Assembly: GCA_029262915.1 (NCBI GenBank)
Contig: JAJCYN010000396.1
Location: 1-5,212, forward strand
Direction: 5' to 3'
Origin: Flavobacteriales bacterium
Lineage (GTDB): Bacteria; Bacteroidota; Bacteroidia; Flavobacteriales_E; Vicingaceae
Length of the DNA stretch: 5,212 bases
This document shows positions 1-5,212 of this stretch, piece after piece. The notes beneath the pieces are model-generated. The model was not told where the DNA came from. It saw nothing but the letters and a program-made list of their open reading frames with translations, and searched no databases. Position 1 is the stretch's first letter. Every line of letters begins with the position of its first letter. The position numbers were made by a program, and so were the translations under genes.

Positions 1-1712
1 GTTTTTGGAAGTGAATCAAATCCATAAGCCATATTGGGGTATTGAATTCTTGGAATAACTAACGAATCTATTTTTTCTTCTTTTTTCTCTTTCTTTTTCT
101 CACTCCCCTTTTTTCCTTTTATTGCCGACCACTTAATCCAAGAGCCACTTGATAGTTGCCCGTTTCCATCCCAAATTCCAGCATTATCGGTTACCGTTCC
201 ACTTAACCGAACTGTTCCTTTTTCAAAATCATCTTTTGGATTAAAGGTTAATGATATGCTGTTTCCATTAATTTTGATAGAAACGCTTACTTTGCTTGTG
301 TCTGGTTTGTCATCTTTGATCCCAATAATTTCTATACTCCCTTTTAATTTTTTCGGTTCCCCTTTTACTTTTAAATCATAGACTTTTTTGCCAAGGTTTA
401 AGCTGTAGTTTCCTCTAACATCAATAATGTTATAATCAGAAATTACATATTTTTTTCCTCTCACCCAGTTTTCGTGAATGATGTTTTTCTCCGCAAAAAG
501 ATTATCGGAAGTAATAATAAAGTTGGCTAATTTACCTTCTTTTAAACTTCCAATTCTATCATATTCATTAATAAAATTTGCTGGAGAATAGGTTAACGCT
601 TTTAATGCATTTTGTTCAGAAAGACCTAGTTTTATTGCTTTTCTTAAGTTTTTAAAGAATATTTTTTTATCTTTTAAGTCTGAAGTAGTAATAGAAAATT
701 CTACTTGATTGTTTGACACAATTCCTAAATTATAAGGAGCAAGTTCCCAGTTTTTCACATCAGAATAGCTGATGATTAATGAATTATAAGGATCGTTTAC
801 TTCATACGCTTTTGGGAAATTTATAGGAATAATTAATTTTCCTCCTGTTGCTTTTATTTCTTTTATTCTTTGATACTCATCACCCTTTCCCTTAAAAATG
901 TATTGCATTTCAAATTCATCTCCAATTTTATCTGCTCTTAAAATGTTTAACTTATCGTTGGCTTCGAAAATTTGAGGTAATTTCCAGTTTTCAATTATTG
1001 TATTAAGTGAGATATTATATTCATCAACGTTATTGTTATTGAAGAGCCAATCAACATCATAATAAGTTTGTCTAATTAATGCTATCATTCCCATTAAAGA
1101 ACCTGGATAACTTTGTGTTGAAGTACCTTTGTTAAAAGCAAGATGACTTGCTACATTGTCTTTAAGCATTACTGCGTTTGCTTTGTCATTCCCCAAAGTA
1201 ACTAAAGCAGAAGTTCCTCTCATTATTCCATCCTGTTGATGGGTTAACACTACTCCAAAACCTAATTTTCTTAACTCTTCAGCTTTCTTAGCATCGACCT
1301 TAAACAGCTTCCCAGCCTCAATTTCAGGTTTAATGGCTTGGTTCCAATTAAAAGCACCTTTATTTTTAGTTTCAAACTGGCGACTAAATTTTCTTGTTTT
1401 ACTTTTTTCAGTTTTAGCTATCCCATAATCAGAATAAAGATCAATTAAAGAAGGATAGATATGTTTCTTTTTTAAATCATAAACAACTGTATTGGCAGGG
1501 ACATCAATTTTTTCTCTAACGGCAATAATTTTTCGGTCTTTAATTAGTAGCGTACCATTTTCAATTGTTGTTTGATAATCAAGGTGAATTATTGCGTTTG
1601 TAAACGCATAATAATTATGGTTTTTATTATGAGCACCATTTACATTAAATGTTTCTTGAGCAGCACCAACAACTGAACTTATGATAAAAATGAAAAGAAA
1701 TATGTTTTTCAT
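1..1712 (-). CDS. Exported amidohydrolase-superfamily protein, N-terminal 570 residues (partial at the window edge); visible domain lacks the metal site
   Basis: The frame is open from the ATG at 1712-1710 to the left edge, so the C-terminus is missing. An in-frame stop lies nine bases upstream of the ATG, which fixes the start. Residues 1-18 form a signal peptide (MKNIFLFIFIISSVVGAA), with probable cleavage just before Q19, so the protein is likely periplasmic. Residues 35-80 resemble the small N-terminal beta domain of imidazolonepropionase-like amidohydrolases. The landmark PxLID occurs at 87-91, but the following HxH is Y93/D95. A second usual histidine region, around 255-262 (LNILRADK), also has no histidine. 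D345 in ITTSD may match the family's metal aspartate. The C-terminal family signature is clear at 369-406 (ALKALTYSPANF, then DRIGSLKEGKLANF). Residues 440-530 look like a beta-rich domain with LSG and SGSWIKWSA. A lysine/glutamate linker follows at 532-547. From memory, Bacteroidota have roughly 1000-residue proteins in which a degenerate amidohydrolase half precedes an active one; an active second half here is inferred. Substrate unknown. Confidence 0.85.
   Translation of the reverse strand, partial: MKNIFLFIFIISSVVGAAQETFNVNGAHNKNHNYYAFTNAIIHLDYQTTIENGTLLIKDRKIIAVREKIDVPANTVVYDLKKKHIYPSLIDLYSDYGIAKTEKSKTRKFSRQFETKNKGAFNWNQAIKPEIEAGKLFKVDAKKAEELRKLGFGVVLTHQQDGIMRGTSALVTLGNDKANAVMLKDNVASHLAFNKGTSTQSYPGSLMGMIALIRQTYYDVDWLFNNNNVDEYNISLNTIIENWKLPQIFEANDKLNILRADKIGDEFEMQYIFKGKGDEYQRIKEIKATGGKLIIPINFPKAYEVNDPYNSLIISYSDVKNWELAPYNLGIVSNNQVEFSITTSDLKDKKIFFKNLRKAIKLGLSEQNALKALTYSPANFINEYDRIGSLKEGKLANFIITSDNLFAEKNIIHENWVRGKKYVISDYNIIDVRGNYSLNLGKKVYDLKVKGEPKKLKGSIEIIGIKDDKPDTSKVSVSIKINGNSISLTFNPKDDFEKGTVRLSGTVTDNAGIWDGNGQLSSGSWIKWSAIKGKKGSEKKKEKKEEKIDSLVIPRIQYPNMAYGFDSLPK
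71..120. repeat. 50-bp polypyrimidine/polypurine tract coding a charged linker
   Basis: On the plus strand, 49 of 50 bases are C or T; the only purine is the A at 102. Read on the minus strand within the amidohydrolase gene it encodes the Lys/Glu-rich linker at about residues 532-547 (KGKKGSEKKKEKKEEK). The tract is in frame and probably reflects the lysine and glutamate codons AAA, AAG, GAA and GAG. A separate DNA-level role is possible but not shown. Confidence 0.7.
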
Positions 1713-1740
1713 ATGGGGTTAGCTTTGAATTAATGAAGAT

Positions 1741-1748
1741 CAAAAATA
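1741..1748 (-). promoter_or_regulatory. Candidate Bacteroidota -7 promoter element for the amidohydrolase gene
   Basis: The minus strand reads TATTTTTG, a match to the TAnnTTTG element bound by the Bacteroidota primary sigma factor. Its last base lies 28 bases upstream of the ATG, which would give a leader of roughly 20 nt. The nearest upstream TTG is only 15 bases away, shorter than the usual spacing of about 19-21, so the -33 element is weak or absent. The region is AT-rich, so a chance match is possible. Confidence 0.4.
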
Positions 1749-1831
1749 ATGTTTTTAGTGAAACAATATGTCTGTAAAATGATAAGCGGTAAGATTAATT
1801 ATATTTAATTTAAATAACACACTCTTTTACT

Positions 1832-1839
1832 TACATTTG
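1832..1839 (+). promoter_or_regulatory. Candidate Bacteroidota -7 promoter element for the cytochrome b-like gene and hflX
   Basis: TACATTTG matches TAnnTTTG exactly and ends 21 bases before the ATG at 1861, giving a short leader typical of this phylum. No clean TTG lies at the expected -33 position; the sequence there is an A/T run (about 1795-1816) that could act as an upstream AT-rich element. There is no obvious Shine-Dalgarno sequence; the bases just before the ATG are A-rich (actaaa), as is common in Flavobacteriia. Confidence 0.5.
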
Positions 1840-1860
1840 CTATACACTAAATGAACTAAA

Positions 1861-2301
1861 ATGGTACACGCACATTCAGGATTAAGGTTGTTAATATTGC
1901 TGTTTTTATTGTTGGCTATAGTTAAATCATTAGCAGGATGGTTAGGAAAAAAACCTTACGGAAAATCAGATAATTTAATTGCTATTTTATTGATAAGTTT
2001 TACCCATATCCAAGTTTTAGTTGGAATAGTGCTTTATGCGATGAGTGATATTGTTAAAACAGGATTAGATAACTTTGGAGTTACAATGCATAATTCAGCT
2101 GCAAGATTTTGGACTGTGGAGCACGCTGTTGTAATGTTGTTGGTTGTAGTATTAATTACTTTAGGAAGAGTTAAATCTAAGAAAGCTACTAGCGATGAAT
2201 TGAAGCATAAAAAAGGAGCTATTTTTTATATAATTGCCTTAGTCTTCATTCTTTGGGCGGGTGTAATTAAACCTCTTGCTTTAGGGAGAGGTTGGCTTTA
2301 A
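1861..2301 (+). CDS. Small four-helix membrane protein, cytochrome b-like family of Bacteroidota
   Basis: This 146-residue protein has four predicted membrane helices at about 7-27, 39-61, 84-102 and 119-139, with lysine-rich loops at 29-35 and 104-118. Histidines sit at 3, 5, 49 (mid-helix 2, FTHIQ), 77, 88 (helix 3, VEHAV) and 116. H49 and H88 lie within separate helices, as expected of possible haem ligands. From memory, homologues in Flavobacteriia share an N-terminal HSGLR-like motif, a THxQ/AHxQ-like motif in helix 2 and RFxTVEH before helix 3, and are often annotated 'cytochrome B'; I know of no experimental function. An in-frame stop lies six bases upstream of the ATG at 1861, so this is the earliest possible ATG. 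The stop codon is 10 bp before hflX, suggesting co-transcription. Haem binding is inference. It could instead be a structural or quinone-associated membrane protein. Confidence 0.8.
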   Translation: MVHAHSGLRLLILLFLLLAIVKSLAGWLGKKPYGKSDNLIAILLISFTHIQVLVGIVLYAMSDIVKTGLDNFGVTMHNSAARFWTVEHAVVMLLVVVLITLGRVKSKKATSDELKHKKGAIFYIIALVFILWAGVIKPLALGRGWL

Positions 2302-2311
2302 GTAAGATAGG

Positions 2312-3511
2312 TTGAAAAAAAAATCACACAGCACTTTAGAGCAACACCCAGAAACAGCTGTTTTAGTTGGTGTTACCGTTCGAGATCAAGACGACAGTAC
2401 CACCAATGAGTACCTTGATGAATTGGCGTTTCTAGCTGAGACAGCTGGAGTAAAAACATTAAAACGATTTACTCAAAAATTAGATAGACCACATCCAAAA
2501 ACTTTTATCGGAAAAGGGAAAATGGAAGATGTTCTTAACTTCGTTAAAGAACATGATGTTGATATGGTTATTTTTGATGATGAACTATCACCGTCACAAC
2601 TTAGAAACATAGAGAAAATTTTAGAAGTTAAAATTTTAGATCGAAGCAACCTTATTTTAGATATTTTCGCAACGAGAGCTCAAACGGCCCATGCACGAAC
2701 TCAGGTAGAATTAGCTCAGTACCAATATTTATTACCTAGATTAACAAGAATGTGGACTCACTTGGACAGACAAAAAGGTGGTGGGGCAGGAATGAGAGGG
2801 CCCGGGGAAACGCAAATCGAAACCGACAAAAGAATAATTCTTCAAAAAATTTCTTTGTTAAAGGATAAATTAAAAAAAATAGACAAACAAAAATCTACTC
2901 AACGAAAGCAGAGAATGCAGCTGGTTCGAGTAGCTTTAGTAGGGTATACCAACGTAGGGAAATCTACTATAATGAATTTACTGAGTAAATCAGATGTATT
3001 TGCTGAGAATAAACTTTTTGCCACATTAGATACGACAATACGAAAAGTGGTAATTCAAAATTTACCATTTTTATTAACGGATACTGTTGGGTTTATTAGA
3101 AAACTACCGCATCATTTGGTAGAATCATTTAAATCTACATTAGATGAGGTTAGAGATGCTGATGTACTGGTTCATGTTGTAGATGTTTCTCATCCCAACT
3201 TTGAAGATCATGTAAGTGTGGTAAATGAAACATTAAAAGATATTGGAGGTTTAGATAAACCAACCATTGTTGTTTTTAATAAAGTAGACGCTTTTACTTA
3301 TGTAAAAAAAGACGAAGACGATTTACTTCCTAAAACGCGCGAAAATTATTCATTGGAAGATTTAAAAAAGATGTGGATGTCTAAAGTAGATGACCCTACC
3401 GTTTATATTTCTGCGGTGAAAAAGATAAACACAGATGAGCTAAAAGAGGTAATGTATAAACACATTAAAAATACTCACATGTCAATTTATCCTCACCAAT
3501 TATTGTACTAA
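2312..3511 (+). CDS. hflX: GTPase HflX, ribosome-associated (TTG start)
   Basis: This 399-residue protein is a full-length HflX, a GTPase that binds the 50S subunit and, in studied bacteria, splits stalled or hibernating ribosomes after stress. The N-terminal HflX domain spans about 15-125 and includes KRFTQK, KTFIGKGK and FDDELSP. An RTQVELAQYQYLLPRL helix region follows at 129-144, then the glycine-rich GMRGPGETQIETDKR at 160-174. A charged coiled-coil linker covers 176-205. The G domain has G1 GYTNVGKS (211-218), G2 around TLDTT (238-242), G3 DTVGF (257-261), G4 NKVD (323-326) and G5 SAVK (367-370). All nucleotide-binding motifs are intact. The start is TTG at 2312: an in-frame TAA lies at 2303-2305, no ATG or GTG occurs between it and the conserved region, and the first in-frame ATG is M71, inside the domain. 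The TTG is followed by nine adenines. The gene lies 10 bp after the cytochrome b-like gene and ends at a strong terminator. Confidence 0.97.
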   Translation: MKKKSHSTLEQHPETAVLVGVTVRDQDDSTTNEYLDELAFLAETAGVKTLKRFTQKLDRPHPKTFIGKGKMEDVLNFVKEHDVDMVIFDDELSPSQLRNIEKILEVKILDRSNLILDIFATRAQTAHARTQVELAQYQYLLPRLTRMWTHLDRQKGGGAGMRGPGETQIETDKRIILQKISLLKDKLKKIDKQKSTQRKQRMQLVRVALVGYTNVGKSTIMNLLSKSDVFAENKLFATLDTTIRKVVIQNLPFLLTDTVGFIRKLPHHLVESFKSTLDEVRDADVLVHVVDVSHPNFEDHVSVVNETLKDIGGLDKPTIVVFNKVDAFTYVKKDEDDLLPKTRENYSLEDLKKMWMSKVDDPTVYISAVKKINTDELKEVMYKHIKNTHMSIYPHQLLY

Positions 3512-3549
3512 TAAAAAGCCCTAGCAATTTAAATTGCTAGGGCTTTTTA
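3512..3549. terminator. Bidirectional intrinsic terminator, perfect 38-bp palindrome
   Basis: Two 19-base arms (3512-3530 and 3531-3549) are exact reverse complements with no spacer. The stem contains the GC-rich core GCCCTAGC, flanked by AAAAA on one side and TTTTT on the other, so the RNA ends in a U-tract whichever strand is read. It begins one base after the hflX stop begins its last position and lies 14 bp past the stop codon of the minus-strand T9SS cargo gene, exactly where two convergent genes need termination. Confidence 0.93.
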
Positions 3550-3563
3550 AAACAATTTATAAC

Positions 3564-4691
3564 TTATTTAGTTACAACAAATTTGTTGGAATGAAGCACA
3601 TTTCCATCAACATCATAAATGTTGTAGAAATAAACACCAACATCCAAATTTGAAACGGATAAGGTTATTTTATTCGTATTAAAACTGGTTGTTGAAATTA
3701 ACTTACCAGTAACATCTAATATTTTGAGGCTATTGTTGTTGAGCGTAGTCGAAACATCAATAGTAATTTCAGTTGCAGCAGGGTTAGGATACAATGAAAC
3801 CCCAGAGATAGTTTTAATTTGTTCATCAACGCTAACAGTTGGAGAAGATTTTTGCCATAATACTTCATTAACTGTTCCATTTGCTTCATAATCCATTTCT
3901 ACAATAGGGAATCTAGCAGAAGGATCATCCGTCCACCACCTTGCAGTCCTTGTTGTATCAAAAGAAATGTCTGATAGACCAGCTCCAAGTCCATTTAACA
4001 CAGAAAGAGTTATTGGACTAATAATCGACCAAACACCCCCCTCTAATTGCCAAGTTGTATCAATAGTTTCTTCACTAATTATTTGTCTTAATGAAGGGAA
4101 TGTTCCAAAAGGGGTCGTAACATTTCCCCATCCGTCAATATTACTTGCTAATATGGTCTGACGTGTAATTTTTAAAGAATCTATTACTCCTTGTGGTCCA
4201 GGACCATCAACATCTTGTCCAATAGGAAAACTACCCAAACTTCCATTCCATGGCCCACCAAAACTCGTCCCCATATTAGAAGGGAATGTAATAATAGTAG
4301 TTATAAAAGGAATAGCGGTTCCAACCCCGCCTTGTATTTGATAAATACCATCAACGAATAATCCTACACCGTTTTTGGTTAAATAGGTCCATGTACTATC
4401 TTGGCTAGTGTCTTCCAAACCAACATTTGAACCAGAAAAATTTGAACTACCTGGCAAAGGAGTCGGGTTTTTGAAAAATAATGTATCAAGTGCGTGTTGT
4501 GCTATGGCACCGAAATTCCATGTTTGACTAGGTCCACCACCACCAATATTAACAGTTGGCATAGTATCTCTTGCTTGTTCTACAACATCTCCAGCACCTA
4601 CAACATCTCCAGACGCAATAGTAATTTGAGCTTGAGAGCTGTAAATACCAATACCCGTAAACATTATTAAAGAAAGTAACGTTTTTTTCAT
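3564..4691 (-). CDS. Secreted protein with T9SS type A sorting domain, function unknown
   Basis: This complete 375-residue protein has both export signals. Residues 1-21 are a Sec signal peptide (MKKTLLSLIMFTGIGIYSSQA), with likely cleavage before Q22. Residues 298-375 are a T9SS type A C-terminal domain: it opens with VSLYPNPAATE, continues with LKILDVTGKLI and the GVYFYNIY strand, and ends with the basic NKFVVTK. The protein should therefore cross the outer membrane and be released or anchored at the surface. The body (22-285) is rich in Gly, Ser, Thr and aromatic residues, contains no cysteine, and looks all-beta. Its start (ITIASGDVV, later SQTWNF and DTLFF) and end (ARWWTDDPSARFP) resemble a lineage of uncharacterised Bacteroidota secreted proteins that I recall but cannot name. 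I see no catalytic motif. An in-frame stop three bases beyond the preceding codon fixes the ATG at 4691. It has its own candidate promoter and ends at the shared terminator. Confidence 0.93.
   Translation of the reverse strand: MKKTLLSLIMFTGIGIYSSQAQITIASGDVVGAGDVVEQARDTMPTVNIGGGGPSQTWNFGAIAQHALDTLFFKNPTPLPGSSNFSGSNVGLEDTSQDSTWTYLTKNGVGLFVDGIYQIQGGVGTAIPFITTIITFPSNMGTSFGGPWNGSLGSFPIGQDVDGPGPQGVIDSLKITRQTILASNIDGWGNVTTPFGTFPSLRQIISEETIDTTWQLEGGVWSIISPITLSVLNGLGAGLSDISFDTTRTARWWTDDPSARFPIVEMDYEANGTVNEVLWQKSSPTVSVDEQIKTISGVSLYPNPAATEITIDVSTTLNNNSLKILDVTGKLISTTSFNTNKITLSVSNLDVGVYFYNIYDVDGNVLHSNKFVVTK
4580..4612 (-). repeat. 15-bp direct repeat, 18-bp period, inside the T9SS cargo gene
   Basis: The 15-mer ctacaacatctccag (plus strand) occurs at 4580-4594 and again at 4598-4612. 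The 18-bp period is exactly six codons and encodes the paired GDVV in SGDVVGAGDVV near the mature N-terminus (residues 28-37). It looks like a small in-frame duplication. Confidence 0.8.
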
Positions 4692-4718
4692 AATCTATAG
4701 TTTTTAAAAATGGAAATA

Positions 4719-4749
4719 CGAATGTACACTGTATTTCATTAAAAAGCAA
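4719..4749 (-). promoter_or_regulatory. Candidate promoter of the complete T9SS cargo gene
   Basis: On the minus strand, TTG (4749-4747) is followed by a 20-base spacer and TACATTCG (4726-4719), one mismatch from the Bacteroidota TAnnTTTG element. The spacing fits the -33/-7 arrangement well. The element ends 27 bases before the ATG. This suggests the gene can be transcribed separately from the T9SS cargo gene upstream of it, which ends at 4773. I see no convincing terminator in the 81-bp gap, so read-through is also possible. Confidence 0.5.
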
Positions 4750-4772
4750 TAACTTACAAAAAGTAAACGGAA

Positions 4773-5212
4773 CTACCTTATTACGTTAAATTTATTGGTA
4801 GCGGTTATTTTACCAGATAAAGTATTAGATACTTTATAAAAGTAAGTTCCAGAAGGCAGATTAGAAATGTCTATTTTAGAATGTGCACTAAATAAAGAGT
4901 TCAATAACATTTTACCTGATAAATTGTAAATTTCAATAGATTGATTATCTGGTGAATTTGTTTCTACATTAATAAAAGACTTTGCTGGATTTGGAAAAAC
5001 ATGAATGTAATATTCTGAGTTCTTTATTTCTTTATTTTCTACGTTTAACCTTAAATTGTCTAATGACAATGTCGATCCAATTTTAGCAAAACCATTATTC
5101 CCATTTTTTATTACTGCATTTGCACTCGATAAGGCAATAATGTTGATATTCTCTGGAGCATAGCTAGAGTAGTAAATAATGTCTACCTCTTTAGTTGACC
5201 AGCTATCTTGTT
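4773..5212 (-). CDS. C-terminal part of a secreted protein with T9SS type A sorting domain (partial, 5' end outside the window)
   Basis: The frame is open from the right edge to a TAG at 4775-4773, giving 145 visible residues. The methionine codon at 5069 lies inside this frame and is not a likely start, because the 47 residues before it read as a folded domain. That upstream part (SWSTKEVDIIYYSSYAP, then GFAKIGSTLSLDNLRL) resembles the last strands of a jelly-roll domain; the 'GSxLxLDNL' ending is typical of the PCMD-type carbohydrate-related domain and of some galactose-binding-like folds, but this assignment is inference. The sorting domain begins at YIHVFPNPAKSFINVE, continues with IEIYNLSGKMLL and LPSGTYFYKV, and ends in NKFNVIR. 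The enzyme or binding function, if any, would be encoded beyond the window. The tail is clearly diverged from that of the neighbouring cargo protein, so the two are not recent duplicates. Confidence 0.9.
   Translation of the reverse strand, partial: QDSWSTKEVDIIYYSSYAPENINIIALSSANAVIKNGNNGFAKIGSTLSLDNLRLNVENKEIKNSEYYIHVFPNPAKSFINVETNSPDNQSIEIYNLSGKMLLNSLFSAHSKIDISNLPSGTYFYKVSNTLSGKITATNKFNVIR

Noticed and set aside
1795..1816. AT-rich self-complementary stretch in the divergent region, considered as an operator
   Set aside because: The symmetry is imperfect and nearly all A/T, which is expected by chance in this AT-rich spacer.
3967..4161. Plus-strand open frame of 64 codons
   Set aside because: It lies wholly inside the minus-strand T9SS cargo gene, has no promoter or family resemblance, and its protein looks like a shadow of that gene.
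4549..4749. Minus-strand open frame of 66 codons overlapping the start of the T9SS cargo gene
   Set aside because: It is out of frame with the well-supported signal peptide and mature protein. Its cysteine/arginine-rich end comes from reading the GDVV repeat in another frame.
4752..4766. Possible hairpin TTAC-AAAAA-GTAA after the right-hand T9SS gene, as a terminator
   Set aside because: The stem is only four AT-rich base pairs and lacks a GC core, too weak to call.
4773..5069. A stand-alone 98-residue protein starting at the ATG at 5069
   Set aside because: The same frame is open for a further 47 codons to the window edge and encodes domain-like sequence, and a T9SS tail without a signal peptide would make no sense as a separate gene.
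1..5212. Mobile element, CRISPR array, tRNA or rRNA, toxin-antitoxin or defence genes
   Set aside because: I saw no transposase or integrase motif, spaced repeat array, RNA gene signature or small toxin/antitoxin pair on either strand.

Overview
The window comes from an AT-rich member of the phylum Bacteroidota, most likely a marine or free-living member of the Flavobacteriia. The evidence is two secreted proteins with type IX secretion (T9SS) type A sorting tails, candidate promoters of the TAnnTTTG type instead of the E. coli -10/-35 type, weak or absent Shine-Dalgarno sequences, and an HflX with Bacteroidota-like flanking sequence. The organism call is an inference from these traits. No RNA gene, mobile element, CRISPR array or phage gene was seen.

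Layout. (1) 1-1712, minus strand: the first 570 residues of a large exported amidohydrolase-superfamily protein that runs off the left edge. The visible half has the amidohydrolase fold signature but has lost the metal-binding HxH. (2) 1713-1860: a 148-bp divergent intergenic region with a candidate promoter on each strand. (3) 1861-3511, plus strand: a two-gene unit made of a small four-helix, histidine-containing membrane protein (cytochrome b-like) and, 10 bp later, the ribosome-associated GTPase HflX, which appears to start at TTG. (4) 3512-3549: a perfect 38-bp palindrome serving as a bidirectional terminator between convergent genes. (5) 3564-4691, minus strand: a complete T9SS cargo protein of unknown function. 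(6) 4773-5212, minus strand: the C-terminal end of a second T9SS cargo protein that runs off the right edge.

How the parts relate. The plus-strand pair is probably co-transcribed, but the two products have no established shared function. The three minus-strand genes encode exported proteins: one with only an N-terminal signal peptide visible, one with both signal peptide and T9SS tail, and one where only the tail end is visible. They do not look like one pathway. There is no stretch over 300 bp without a gene. I found no convincing new multi-gene system. The points most worth a second look are the metal-site-less amidohydrolase half, the cytochrome b-like/hflX pairing, the TTG start of hflX and the complete absence of cysteine in all five visible proteins.
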